In this document: piece by piece, positions 1-8,082 of the stretch
Layout: the number at the start of each line of letters is the position of its first letter
Numbering within the stretch: position 1 is the first letter of the stretch
Source of the DNA: an uncultured Clostridia bacterium
GTDB lineage: Bacteria > Bacillota > Clostridia > Christensenellales > Borkfalkiaceae
Length of the DNA: 31,343 nt
Assembly: GCA_937915565.1 (NCBI GenBank)
Contig: CALDMH010000159.1
Coordinates: forward strand, 1 to 31,343
Reading direction: 5' to 3'
Notes under the pieces: model-generated
Database searches by the model: none
What the model was told of the DNA's origin: nothing
The model's input: only the letters and a program-made list of their open reading frames with translations
Translations under genes and position numbers: made by a program

Positions 1-2
1 GA

Positions 3-59
3 TGTAAAAGCGAGGACGTGAGAGAGATAGCTTTTTACAAAACCGGCGTCACGCTATGA
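3..59 (+). CDS. possible C-terminal end of an upstream gene (partial)
   Basis: An open frame enters from the left edge and stops at a TGA at 57-59, giving 18 residues ending FYKTGVTL. Its codon use resembles the neighbouring genes, and the stop lies inside a small terminator-like hairpin, as expected at a gene end. The fragment is too short to recognise and could be chance. No function is proposed. Confidence 0.25.
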   Translation, partial: CKSEDVREIAFYKTGVTL

Positions 60-69
60 GCGTTTTTTT
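51..69 (+). terminator. weak intrinsic terminator-like hairpin
   Basis: ACGCT and AGCGT form a five-base-pair stem around an ATG loop, followed directly by a run of seven T. The stem is short, so efficiency is uncertain. It would end transcription entering from the left and protect the convergent araC-type gene that ends at 117. Confidence 0.4.
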
Positions 70-81
70 ATCCGTTCGGTA

Positions 82-112
82 TATAAACGGCATATAAACG
101 ACGTATAAACGC
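82..112. repeat. three phased copies of TATAAACG
   Basis: TATAAACG occurs at 82, 93 and 104, an exact 11-base period, close to one helical turn. It lies in the gap between the left-edge gene end and the stop of the AraC-type gene. Function unknown; phased direct repeats can be protein-binding sites, but this position lies behind both genes rather than at a promoter. Confidence 0.4.
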
Positions 113-116
113 AAAA

Positions 117-965
117 TTAAAACTTCCTTATTTCGTTCGGGGTTTTGTTGAACGCCTTTTTAAACAGGTGGTAAAAATGCGAAACGTTGTTAAACCCCGT
201 CGCCTCGCAGATTTTTTCAACCGAAAGGTCGGTCGTTTGGAGCAGGTGCAGGGCGTAATCCGTCTTTTTGCGGTTGAAATAATCGGTCATAGTAGTTCCG
301 AGATTTTTCTTGAAAATGCGGCGCATATAATCGGGATTATATGCAAATTCTTTTGTTAAATCGGCGACGGACGAGGTGAAATTCTCGCCGGCGTTGAACT
401 TTGAAAGCAATGAAATCAGCCATTCCGGCGAATCGTCTTTGGTCTTTTGCAGATAACTCTCGATTAAAAAGTGGAGTATCGAGGTCACGAGCGATTTTGA
501 AACCATAATATGCCCGAGATTATCGGGCGGAAGAAACATATACGGCACGAATTTGTTAAGCGTTGCCATTTGCTCGAACGAAAGGGTGAACGTGCGCCGG
601 AATTTTTCGGCCAGAATATCCTCGAAAAGCCCGTCGTAGAAAAAGTCGCAGGCTTCCTTGAAGTATTCGGTGTCCATAAGAATGTCTATATGGTGGAATT
701 TATTCTTCCCGTCGTAGGTGAAGCCGTGCACGTCGGAGGGGATTAAAAGCCCTGCCGCGCCCGCTTCCAAAACGAAGCTTTTCTTGTTGAAAAGATGCGT
801 GCCCGTTCCCTCGATAACGTAAAAAAACTCGATATAAGTGTGACGATGCGGAGAACTGTTTTCGTTGAAAGTCTTTCTTATATACATTCTGTATTTTTGC
901 GTGTTGTCGCGCGTGCCCCAGTCCGAATAATCCAAAGTGGAAACCTTTCGCGTCGAATCGTTCAT
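117..965 (-). CDS. AraC-family transcriptional regulator (locus A)
   Basis: A 282-residue regulator with an N-terminal cupin-like sensor domain (residues about 30-120, with the PHRHTYIEFFYVIEG stretch typical of AraC ligand pockets) and a C-terminal pair of helix-turn-helix motifs (about 185-282, ending FKKAFNKTPNEIRKF). AraC proteins of this build usually sense a sugar and activate a neighbouring transport or glycosidase operon. The start is placed at the ATG of residues MNDSTRK because AAGGAG lies 7 bases upstream. A longer frame beginning MFSQK (995) lacks a ribosome site and would start inside the -10 of the promoter at 994-1023. The gene is divergent from the long operon starting at 1317 and is its most likely regulator; the sensed ligand is unknown. 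Confidence 0.9.
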   Translation of the reverse strand: MNDSTRKVSTLDYSDWGTRDNTQKYRMYIRKTFNENSSPHRHTYIEFFYVIEGTGTHLFNKKSFVLEAGAAGLLIPSDVHGFTYDGKNKFHHIDILMDTEYFKEACDFFYDGLFEDILAEKFRRTFTLSFEQMATLNKFVPYMFLPPDNLGHIMVSKSLVTSILHFLIESYLQKTKDDSPEWLISLLSKFNAGENFTSSVADLTKEFAYNPDYMRRIFKKNLGTTMTDYFNRKKTDYALHLLQTTDLSVEKICEATGFNNVSHFYHLFKKAFNKTPNEIRKF

Positions 966-993
966 ATCGTTTCTCCTTGTTTTTTGTGAAAAC

Positions 994-1023
994 ATTATAT
1001 TCCGCGGAAAAGGGTAAAGTCAA
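994..1023 (-). promoter_or_regulatory. promoter of the locus A AraC-type gene
   Basis: Read on the minus strand, TTGACT (complement of 1018-1023) and TATAAT (complement of 994-999) are 18 bases apart. The predicted start site near 987 leaves a short leader to the ATG at 965, which supports the shorter start of that gene. Confidence 0.65.
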
Positions 1024-1056
1024 GCAAAAAGTCGGTTTAGTACAAAAAATAGTATT

Positions 1057-1072
1057 TTTACGATATTGTAAA
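1057..1072. promoter_or_regulatory. near-perfect palindrome over the -35 box, candidate operator
   Basis: TTTACGATATTGTAAA is a 16-base palindrome with one mismatched pair. Its right half contains the -35 hexamer TTGTAA of the operon A promoter. A site in this position could be an activator or repressor operator. The binder is not identifiable; AraC proteins more often use direct repeats, so another regulator is possible. Confidence 0.4.
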
Positions 1073-1094
1073 GGGCGAGCGAAAGTCTTATAAT
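1066..1094 (+). promoter_or_regulatory. promoter of operon A
   Basis: TTGTAA (1066-1071) and TATAAT (1089-1094) are separated by 17 bases, a good sigma-A type promoter with a 4/6 match in the -35 box. Transcription starting near 1101 would give a long leader of about 215 bases before the ATG at 1317. Of the gene-free stretch 966-1316, the left part holds the two divergent promoters and the right part the structured leader listed separately. Confidence 0.7.
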
Positions 1095-1214
1095 ATAGTC
1101 GCCCGATACGGTTGCCGTGAGGTTCGTCGCGGCGGGGCTACGGTAATTTTGAAAAATCAACGACGAATTTCAAAAAATCGTAACGCAAATAAATTTAGAA
1201 AAACAAAAAATAGC

Positions 1215-1250
1215 GAGGGACGTCCCTCCTTTCGTCTTGCGACGAAAGGA
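1215..1250 (+). promoter_or_regulatory. structured leader with two overlapping hairpins
   Basis: Within the operon A leader, GAGGGACGTCCCTC (1215-1228) is a perfect 14-base palindrome. It overlaps by two bases the left arm of a perfect ten-pair stem: TCCTTTCGTC at 1227-1236 pairs with 1241-1250 around a TTGC loop. The two structures compete at their shared edge. No T-run follows, so this is not an intrinsic terminator. It matches no riboswitch that I recognise. The ribosome site AGGAGG of the next gene is at 1303-1308, outside both stems. Confidence 0.5.
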
Positions 1251-1316
1251 AACGGTTCTTATAAGCAAAATTTTCACAAAACGGAAAAATCTGAAAATCA
1301 TCAGGAGGATAAATAG

Positions 1317-4300
1317 ATGAGAAAAAAAGTAACACTGACAGCGTTGTTTGCTTGCGTTTTTGCGCTTTGTTTAACGGCGTTTGTCGCAATCAGCGCGCCG
1401 CAGGCGAATGCCGACGGCGAAACGTACACGCTTAAATTTTTACCTGCGGAATTCGACCGCGAATTGTCAACCTCGGGATTGTGGGATAGCATAAAAAATC
1501 ACGCTACTCCGCCGGTTGAGAACGAAGAGGGCGGCGTGACGATGAGCCGTCCCGAAGGAACGACGGGTAACGTCAATTATTATCTTGGATATAATAACAG
1601 GTTCAACGTCGAGCAGGGCAAGACTTATATCGTTTCGTTTAAAGCGAAAGGGAGCGTTACCGGCGTTTTGTTCCCGATTGCTCCGCAATTAAACGCTGAT
1701 GGAACGACGAATAAAGAGAGTTACGGCTACGCGAAAAATTTGCCGGCAGCTTCCGAAGATTACGTTGAAACTTCTTACGAATATACCGTAACGGGAGCAA
1801 GCGGCGCGTCGTACCTTTTATTCCAGCTCAGGAGCGGAACGGGCGATTTATACGTTAAGGATTTCAGATACTACGAAAAAATCGAAAAGAGCGTAACGGC
1901 AGGCGAAGCAATCGGAGAACTTCCCGCTATTACCGAAAAAGCAGGTTACGTTGGACGTTGGAAGATTGACGGAAAAGCCGTTACTTCCGACACCGTTTAT
2001 AACTACGGCGGAGATAAAACGGCCGAAATCGTTTATAAAGAAGCGCGTCGCATTACGTTTTTATCCGACGATTACGATTACGATATAGCTTCGTCCACGG
2101 AAAGCTGGTACGTAAACGATAACGTTCCCGTTCCCGAAATTTCCGGTGGAGAAGCCGCAATGAAAAGAGCGGATAGCACCGTTACCTATTACGCCGGCAG
2201 ACGCAGAATCGTCGGCACGAAAGGCGCAGTATATAAAATAAGTTTCAAAGCAAAAAGCGCAGACGGCGTGAGATTTGCGATGTTCGGCATTTCGATGGAT
2301 TACAACAGCGAGAATAAACTTGCCGAAAAATGGGATTTATTGACCGATAAAACGCTTAACGGCAACGAATATTCCGATTTTGAATTTGAGTTTACCGCTC
2401 ACGAAAACGGAAACGTGAGTTTCGCCGTTCAGCTTCTCGGCGGAACGGGAACTTTGACTTTTAAAGAAGTCAGGTTATATGAAAAAATCGTAAAGAATGC
2501 GGCAATAGGCGAAGCAATCGGCGAACTCCCCGAAATACCCGTAAAAGACCGTTATGCCGACGGATATTGGGCGGTTGACGGAAAAGAAATTTCCGCAGAT
2601 ACCGTTTGCGATTACGACGGAGATAAAGTCGCAAAAATCGTTCGCAAAAGGCTTTACGATTTAGCGCTCGTTTCGGACGATTATTATTACGATATGGCCT
2701 CCTCGACGGAATCGTGGAAGCATTATAACGTTCCCGAAATGAACGAGGAAGGCGGCGCGACTCTTACCCGCAGCGCGGACGTTGCTTCCGGTACGGCTGT
2801 AAATTATCTCGGAGGCGAGGGTAAGTACCGCGTTACGGAAGGAAAAACTTACGTCGTAACGTTCAGTATGAAATGCGATAACGTTCATATGAATATCGCG
2901 CTCAATTCGCCGCAATGGACGCTTCTTCATTCCGCTTGGATAAACAATACGGAATATAAGGATTATAAACTCGTTTACACCTGCGATAAATCGGGGCAGG
3001 CTACGGTTATCTTCCAGTTGGATGCCGGAAGCGGAAAGATTTACTTGAAAAATCTCAGATTTTACGAGTCGTTTGGCGAAAAAACCTTGACAGAGGACGA
3101 AGCGTTAAGCGAAGTTCCCGCAATCGATAAGGTCGCGAAGCACGGTTACAAATGGGCTTGGATGGCAGGCGAAACCGAAGTTAAAAACGGAGATTTGCTC
3201 ACTGCCGACACCGTGGCTACGCCCAAGGAAATCGCTCTTACCCCCGCGCACGTTATAAAAGAAGTTTCCCAAAAGGCGGCGACTTGCGAAGAAGCGGGTT
3301 ATAAAAAGCATTACGCTTGCGAAACCTGCGGAGAATACTTCCTTGACGCCGAAGGCTACGAGGCTATCGAGGATATAAACGAATGGAAAAACGGCGACGG
3401 CAAAGAAGCCGCGCTCGGTCACGACCTTACGAAGGTTGACGGTCTTGCCGCAACCTGCACGACGGACGGATATAAGGAAAGTTACGTTTGCTCCGTCTGC
3501 AACGAGGCTTTTGCGGACGAAAACGCGGAAAAAGCCATTGCGAATATAGACGAATGGAAAGTCGGCGAAGGCAGAATCGCGGCGAAAGGTCACGATACGG
3601 AAGAGGTTGAAGGCGTTGCCGCAACCTGCACCGCGGACGGCGTGAAGAAATATTACGAATGTAAGGTTTGCAACGCTTGCTTTAAGGACGCGGAAGCAGC
3701 CGAAGCGATTGAAGACGTTGAAGGCTGGAAGGCCGGCGAAGGAAAGCTTGCCGCAAAAGGACACACTCCCGCGGAAGCTTGGACGAGCGACGGTGAAAAT
3801 CACTGGCACGTCTGCGAGGTTTGCGAAATCGTGTTGGAAGAGAGCAAAGCGGCTCACACCTTCGGCGACGGAGAAATAACCACTCCCGCAACCTGCAAAG
3901 AGGAAGGCGTTAAAACGTTTACCTGCGAAGTTTGCGGAAAAACCAAAACCGAAAGCGTTGCGAAAATCGCTCACTCTTACGACGAAGGCAAGATAACGAA
4001 ACCCGCAACCTGCAAGGAAGAGGGAGTTAAAACGTTCACTTGCTCGGTTTGCAAGGAAACCAAAACCGAAAAAATCGAAAAGATTGCTCACAAGGAATCG
4101 AGCGAATGGTCGAAGGACGAAAACGGACATTGGCACGTTTGCGAAGTCTGCAACGAAAAACTTTCCGAGGCGGCGCATAAGGACGACGACAAGAACGGCA
4201 AGTGCGACGTTTGCGGTGCGGAAGTGAAAGGTGAAACTCCTTCCGAAAGCGGTAAAGATTCGACCAAGGATTCAGGAAGTTCGAGCGGAAGCGGTAAAGG

Positions 4301-4391
4301 TTGTTCTTCCGGTTTGAACGGAGCTATGGGAACTCTCGCGTTTATGGCTATTGCGGCGTTCGTCGTTAAAAAACGCGGCAAAAAGGAGTGA
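1317..4391 (+). CDS. large secreted, cell-surface beta-sandwich and CxxC-repeat protein
   Basis: A 1,024-residue exported protein. Residues 1-33 are a signal peptide with likely cleavage after ANA. Three homologous units follow, starting near residues 37, 245 and 447. Each has a beta-sandwich of carbohydrate-binding-module character (shared SSTESW and FKAKS-type blocks). Each beta-sandwich is followed by a shorter segment, most clearly like listeria-bacteroides (Flg_new) repeats after the first two (GELPAI, WKIDGK, TVYNYGGD). Residues about 640-975 hold eight CxxC motifs in repeats of the form ATC-x2-6-G-x3-5-CxxC, which could bind metal or form disulfides. The end has a Ser/Gly linker, a lone GC before a hydrophobic stretch (GTLAFMAIAAFVV) and a basic KKRGKKE tail, so it is probably membrane or wall anchored without LPxTG. 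A strong AGGAGG lies 8 bases before the ATG. Glycan binding is inferred from the fold pattern and the operon; no catalytic domain is visible. Confidence 0.8.
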   Translation: MRKKVTLTALFACVFALCLTAFVAISAPQANADGETYTLKFLPAEFDRELSTSGLWDSIKNHATPPVENEEGGVTMSRPEGTTGNVNYYLGYNNRFNVEQGKTYIVSFKAKGSVTGVLFPIAPQLNADGTTNKESYGYAKNLPAASEDYVETSYEYTVTGASGASYLLFQLRSGTGDLYVKDFRYYEKIEKSVTAGEAIGELPAITEKAGYVGRWKIDGKAVTSDTVYNYGGDKTAEIVYKEARRITFLSDDYDYDIASSTESWYVNDNVPVPEISGGEAAMKRADSTVTYYAGRRRIVGTKGAVYKISFKAKSADGVRFAMFGISMDYNSENKLAEKWDLLTDKTLNGNEYSDFEFEFTAHENGNVSFAVQLLGGTGTLTFKEVRLYEKIVKNAAIGEAIGELPEIPVKDRYADGYWAVDGKEISADTVCDYDGDKVAKIVRKRLYDLALVSDDYYYDMASSTESWKHYNVPEMNEEGGATLTRSADVASGTAVNYLGGEGKYRVTEGKTYVVTFSMKCDNVHMNIALNSPQWTLLHSAWINNTEYKDYKLVYTCDKSGQATVIFQLDAGSGKIYLKNLRFYESFGEKTLTEDEALSEVPAIDKVAKHGYKWAWMAGETEVKNGDLLTADTVATPKEIALTPAHVIKEVSQKAATCEEAGYKKHYACETCGEYFLDAEGYEAIEDINEWKNGDGKEAALGHDLTKVDGLAATCTTDGYKESYVCSVCNEAFADENAEKAIANIDEWKVGEGRIAAKGHDTEEVEGVAATCTADGVKKYYECKVCNACFKDAEAAEAIEDVEGWKAGEGKLAAKGHTPAEAWTSDGENHWHVCEVCEIVLEESKAAHTFGDGEITTPATCKEEGVKTFTCEVCGKTKTESVAKIAHSYDEGKITKPATCKEEGVKTFTCSVCKETKTEKIEKIAHKESSEWSKDENGHWHVCEVCNEKLSEAAHKDDDKNGKCDVCGAEVKGETPSESGKDSTKDSGSSSGSGKGCSSGLNGAMGTLAFMAIAAFVVKKRGKKE

Positions 4392-4513
4392 GCCGAGAAA
4401 GCCGAAAAAAATAAAGCCGAAAACGGCAAGCGAAAAGCGAGCCGCGGCAAAAGCGGGAATTAAAAGGTAAATTTCCGCAGAAATAAACGATAACTAAATT
4501 CAGATAAAATTAC

Positions 4514-4555
4514 GCCGACGCTTCCGATTTCTCGCGAGAAATCGGAAGCGTCGGC
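4514..4555 (+). repeat. perfect 42-base palindrome (long RNA hairpin)
   Basis: Bases 4514-4534 are the exact reverse complement of 4535-4555, with the centre at CTCG/CGAG. It lies in the 175-base gap after the surface protein gene and ends 11 bases before the permease ATG. Downstream is CAAAAGG instead of a T-run, so it does not look like an intrinsic terminator on this strand. I see no convincing promoter in the gap. A role in RNA processing, stability or uneven expression of the flanking genes is plausible. Confidence 0.75.
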
Positions 4556-4566
4556 AAAAGGATTGT

Positions 4567-5514
4567 ATGGCAGACAAAAAGGGAAAAGGAATTCTTCGTT
4601 TCGACAATAAAACGATGAGGCTTGGGTTTATGGTAAGCGCGTTGGCGTTGCCTACCGTAGGCTTTTTGCTGTTTTTCGTTTACGTAAACGCGGATTCCAT
4701 ACTTATGGCTTTTCAACGCCCCGATTATTCGAGCGGCAAATTGATTGAGCGGTGGTCGCTCGATAACTTTCAGAGGATATTCAACACGAGCGGCGGAGAT
4801 TACAAGGAGCTTATCGAATCTTTAAGAAACACCTTGATTTTCTTCTTTGCGGATTTGCTTATAGTTTTTCCGCTTTCCATCGTGATGAGTTATTTCTTCT
4901 TTAAGAAAATCGCCGGGTATAAGGTTTTCAGATTTATTTATTACCTTCCGACGATAATTTCCTCGTCGGTACTCGTCGTGCTTTTCAAGTACGCGATAGG
5001 CTCGGGCGGAGTAGTGCAGGCGTGGAGAACCAAACACGGGTTGCCGTATTTAAACCTTTTGTCGAAAGAGCCGCAGGCTTTGCTCACCGTTTTGTTTTAT
5101 ACGATAACGTTCAGCTTCGGCGGCAACATAATCGTTATAGGCGGTTCGATGAACGGAACGAATCAGGAAGTTCTCGAAGCCGGCAGAATCGACGGGTGCG
5201 GCTGGATACGCGAACTCGTGTCGCTCGTTATCCCTATGATGTGGCCTACGATTTCCACTATGCTTATTTTAAGGTGTGCGGCGGTTTTGTCCGCAAGCGG
5301 ACCTATCCTCGTGTTCACCAAGGGCGCGAACGGAACGATGACGCTTTCCTATTTGCTTTACGCGCTCGTTTGGGGCGGAGATAACGGTCAGAGCAAAGAC
5401 CTTTACTACGCCTCCGCCGTGGGAATTATGATGACTTTAATCGTTTTCCCGCTGGCGATGATTATAAAGCATTTCGTTTACAGCGATAAAAGAGATAAAG
5501 AGGACGTGTTATGA
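4567..5514 (+). CDS. sugar ABC transporter permease, LplB/MalF type (locus A)
   Basis: A 315-residue inner-membrane protein with six hydrophobic segments (about 24-42, 90-112, 123-141, 172-192, 230-250, 280-302). It carries the EAA loop that contacts the ATPase, EAGRIDGCGWIREL at 204-217 followed by IPMMWP. It belongs to the binding-protein-dependent permeases of the carbohydrate uptake family (CUT1). It forms the channel with the next permease, whose ATG overlaps this stop by four bases (ATGA), so the two are translationally coupled. Upstream AAAAGG is a modest ribosome site directly behind the long palindrome. No ATPase gene lies in the window; many Clostridia share one MsmK-like ATPase among such transporters. 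The paralogue is at 20507-21439, with the EAA loop at the same residue number. Confidence 0.93.
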   Translation: MADKKGKGILRFDNKTMRLGFMVSALALPTVGFLLFFVYVNADSILMAFQRPDYSSGKLIERWSLDNFQRIFNTSGGDYKELIESLRNTLIFFFADLLIVFPLSIVMSYFFFKKIAGYKVFRFIYYLPTIISSSVLVVLFKYAIGSGGVVQAWRTKHGLPYLNLLSKEPQALLTVLFYTITFSFGGNIIVIGGSMNGTNQEVLEAGRIDGCGWIRELVSLVIPMMWPTISTMLILRCAAVLSASGPILVFTKGANGTMTLSYLLYALVWGGDNGQSKDLYYASAVGIMMTLIVFPLAMIIKHFVYSDKRDKEDVL

Positions 5515-6407
5515 CAAAATTAAAAAAATTGCGGGGAAGCGACAAATCGACGGCGCAAAAGGTCGGTTCGACGATAGCTTTCGTGATATTCGTTTTATAC
5601 GCCGCGTTCATTCTTTTCTTTTTCCTGTTCGCGTTTCTGATTGCGATAAAAAAGGACCAGAGCGCGTATATCGACGACAGAATAGCCGGCAGGCTGTTCT
5701 GTTGGCCGGAAAATCCCACGTTTAAAAACTTTCTCGGAGCTTTCGAGAGCTGGAACGGAATCGTCGAGGACGCAACTTACCTCGATATGTTTATAAATTC
5801 CGTGTGGATTTCCGTTTTAAGTCCGCTCGTGGCGGCGTTCGTCACGGCGACGGTTACTTACGTTCTCGTGTTTTACAGTTCTAAATTCACGAGAGGCATT
5901 TATAAGCTCGGAGTATTCATTTCGATACTTCCAATTTACGGCGCGGCGGGCGCAACGTATAAATTGCTCACCGATATTCATCTTATCGATTCGCCGTTGA
6001 TGTTTTTAACGCACGTCACGCTGTTCGGCGCGAACTTCTTCTATTATTACGCTTTTTACAAGGCAATATCCTGGCAGTATGCCGAGGCGGCGTTTATCGA
6101 CGGGGCGGGGCATTGGCAGGTTTACCTTAAAATAATGCTCCCGATGCTCATTCCGAGCGCGACGGCTCTTTACGTTATGGGCGTAATCGGTATGTGGAAC
6201 GATTATTCCACGATACTTCTTTATTATCCGAGCTTCCCGACGCTTTCTTACGGCGCGTATGCGTTCAGCGTCAAATCACAATACAGAGGCAACACGCCCG
6301 CTTATTTTGCGGGAATACTCATTTCCATAATCCCCATACTCGTTTTGTTCGGTTGTTTCCAGAACACGGTTATGGAAAAGGTGCATATAGGCGGACTTAA
6401 AGGCTGA
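5511..6407 (+). CDS. sugar ABC transporter permease, LplC/MalG type (locus A)
   Basis: A 298-residue six-helix permease, partner of the protein encoded just upstream. The EAA loop reads AEAAFIDGAGHWQVYLKIMLP at about 191-211, the classical MalG-side form. The C-terminus ends VMEKVHIGGLKG, typical of this family. The start overlaps the previous stop. The stop codon TGA at 6405-6407 lies in the left arm of a hairpin (6402-6420) that precedes the solute-binding protein gene. The paralogue is at 21446-22342, which shares the same C-terminal GGLK motif. The substrate cannot be read from the permease alone; an oligosaccharide is likely from the glycosidases in the operon. Confidence 0.93.
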   Translation: MTKLKKLRGSDKSTAQKVGSTIAFVIFVLYAAFILFFFLFAFLIAIKKDQSAYIDDRIAGRLFCWPENPTFKNFLGAFESWNGIVEDATYLDMFINSVWISVLSPLVAAFVTATVTYVLVFYSSKFTRGIYKLGVFISILPIYGAAGATYKLLTDIHLIDSPLMFLTHVTLFGANFFYYYAFYKAISWQYAEAAFIDGAGHWQVYLKIMLPMLIPSATALYVMGVIGMWNDYSTILLYYPSFPTLSYGAYAFSVKSQYRGNTPAYFAGILISIIPILVLFGCFQNTVMEKVHIGGLKG

Positions 6408-6420
6408 TTGCGAATCAGCC
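6402..6420 (+). promoter_or_regulatory. hairpin including the permease stop codon
   Basis: GGCTGATT (6402-6409) pairs perfectly with AATCAGCC (6413-6420) around a GCG loop, and the left arm contains the permease TGA. The solute-binding protein gene starts 30 bases later. Hairpins at such junctions often stabilise mRNA so that the binding protein is made in excess of the permeases; that role is inferred here. Confidence 0.55.
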
Positions 6421-6449
6421 ATATAAATAAACAAAAAAAGGAGAAAAAT

Positions 6450-8051
6450 ATGAAAAATTCGATTAAGAAACTAATCGCCGGCATTGCGGCTACCGCGTCA
6501 ATCGCGTCGCTTTGCTTCGTAACCGCGTGCGGAGGCGGCGGTGGTGACCAGAGCAACGGAGGAAACGGCGGAAGAACTCTTCGTATAGAGGCCGTGGAAC
6601 TCGGTTACGGCGTGGAATGGCTTAAAGCCATAGGCAAAGAGTGGGAAAAAGCCACGGGCAACAAAGTGGATATTAACCCGAGCATCGGCACGGCGGGCAA
6701 CGACGCAATCGCAACGAAAATCGAACAAAAGGCCGACCGCGATATTTTCATTTACAGAACCTCGGAATACGCCACGAGAATTTACGAAGGCGAAATAACC
6801 GTTAAGGGACAGAAATATCCCAACGTATTCCTCGATATAACCGACGTTTGCACCAAAGCGTTGGACGGCGAGGACGGAGCTACCATCGATTCCAAACTCA
6901 ACGAGGACTTCAAGAAAATTTACAAGGTGAACGACAAATATTACGGACTTCCCTGGATTGAAGGCGTTATGGGTATTTTAAGAAACGTGGACGTGTGGGA
7001 AAAATTCGGCTTCACCGACGCCGACGTTCCTTTAACCACCGACCAGCTCTTCGACGTTTGCGAACAAATAAAGGCAAAAGCCGCAACGTCGCAGTCTCTT
7101 TCGTCGGTTAAGCCGTTCATTTATTCTTCGGAAGACGAATATTACACCAGCTTTATGGGAACGTGGTTTATGCAATACGAAACCGACGAGAACATAAAGA
7201 ATTATTTCGCGGGGAAAGACCCGAACGGAAATTACTCCAAGGACCTTTTCTCTTATCAGGGACATAAGGAAATGCTTTCCGTCGTCGAAAAACTCGTTAA
7301 AAAGACCAACGGCTATCAGCATCCGGAATCCGACGGAATAAACTTCACGGATATGCAGGGTTATTTCCTTAAAGGCCAGTCCGTATTCTGCGTGAACGGC
7401 GCGTGGCTCGAAATCGAAATGGAAACCAATTCCGGAGCGAAAATAGACTATATCAAAACGCCCGTTATAAGCGCGCTTGCAAACAGACTTTCTTTCTCTG
7501 CCGCTTCCGATAAGGACGACAAACTCGCCGAACTCGTTAAATTCGTCGACGCAAACGCAAGCGGTTACGAGGGCAAGCCCGAATGGGCAACCGAAAAAGA
7601 CGTTGACGAAGTCCGTAAGGCAAGAGGCCGCAATTACAACGCGCAAGGTTCGAGCCACGCTCTCGTCGCGGCTTCCTATTCGCCCAACGTAGACCTTATC
7701 AAAAGTTTTATCGAATATATGTATTCCGATAAGGGAATGGATTGTTATTACAGGGCAACCAACGGAGCAAGCCTTCCGCTTAACCTCAGCAAAAACGGCA
7801 AGTACAGCGACGTCGAACTTTCCGATTTCCAGAAGGAAGTAAACAAAATCAAGAAGGACGAAGTCGTTATATTCGCTTCCACCGATAAAATGTATTCCAT
7901 CGGCGGAGTAAACTTCAAGCTCTTCAACGGAGTTTCAAATTACGTCAACAGCCTTTACAGCGGCGAACTCACCGCCAACGACGTTCTCGCCAAAAACAGG
8001 GAATTTATGAACCAGAATTGGAGCCGTATTTCCGGCGCGCTCGGCATTTAA
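6450..8051 (+). CDS. extracellular sugar-binding lipoprotein of ABC transporter (locus A)
   Basis: A 533-residue solute-binding protein. The signal peptide ends in the lipobox VTAC with the lipid-carrying Cys27, followed by a Gly-rich linker. The body has the two-lobe binding-protein pattern of family 1 (LGYGVEWLKAIGKEWEK near the mature N-terminus; YYGLPWIEGVMGILRN and SVFCVNGAWLE in the hinge and cleft regions). Its job would be to catch an oligosaccharide outside the membrane and hand it to the two permeases encoded just upstream. The start is set at MKNSIKK because AAAGGAG lies 6 bases before that ATG; the longer frame from 6408 begins with a non-standard codon inside a hairpin. A 196-base gap full of hairpins separates it from the next gene. 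Paralogue at 22420-24042. Confidence 0.92.
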   Translation: MKNSIKKLIAGIAATASIASLCFVTACGGGGGDQSNGGNGGRTLRIEAVELGYGVEWLKAIGKEWEKATGNKVDINPSIGTAGNDAIATKIEQKADRDIFIYRTSEYATRIYEGEITVKGQKYPNVFLDITDVCTKALDGEDGATIDSKLNEDFKKIYKVNDKYYGLPWIEGVMGILRNVDVWEKFGFTDADVPLTTDQLFDVCEQIKAKAATSQSLSSVKPFIYSSEDEYYTSFMGTWFMQYETDENIKNYFAGKDPNGNYSKDLFSYQGHKEMLSVVEKLVKKTNGYQHPESDGINFTDMQGYFLKGQSVFCVNGAWLEIEMETNSGAKIDYIKTPVISALANRLSFSAASDKDDKLAELVKFVDANASGYEGKPEWATEKDVDEVRKARGRNYNAQGSSHALVAASYSPNVDLIKSFIEYMYSDKGMDCYYRATNGASLPLNLSKNGKYSDVELSDFQKEVNKIKKDEVVIFASTDKMYSIGGVNFKLFNGVSNYVNSLYSGELTANDVLAKNREFMNQNWSRISGALGI

Positions 8052-8082
8052 TTTTTGCGGATAGCCGAAGGCGAAAATCCCA

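Noticed and set aside
1195..1492. Short minus-strand frames around the operon A start
   Set aside because: They overlap the promoter leader and signal-peptide region in antisense and have no ribosome site or recognisable domain.
3105..4178. Long minus-strand open frame opposite the CxxC part of the surface protein
   Set aside because: Its protein is Phe/Arg-rich and low in complexity, as expected from the complement of a GAA/AAA-rich repeat region. It has no ribosome site, and the plus-strand frame has clear domains.
4392..4513. Possible promoter between the surface protein and permease genes (TAAAAT at 4505)
   Set aside because: No acceptable -35 hexamer at 16-18 bases upstream.
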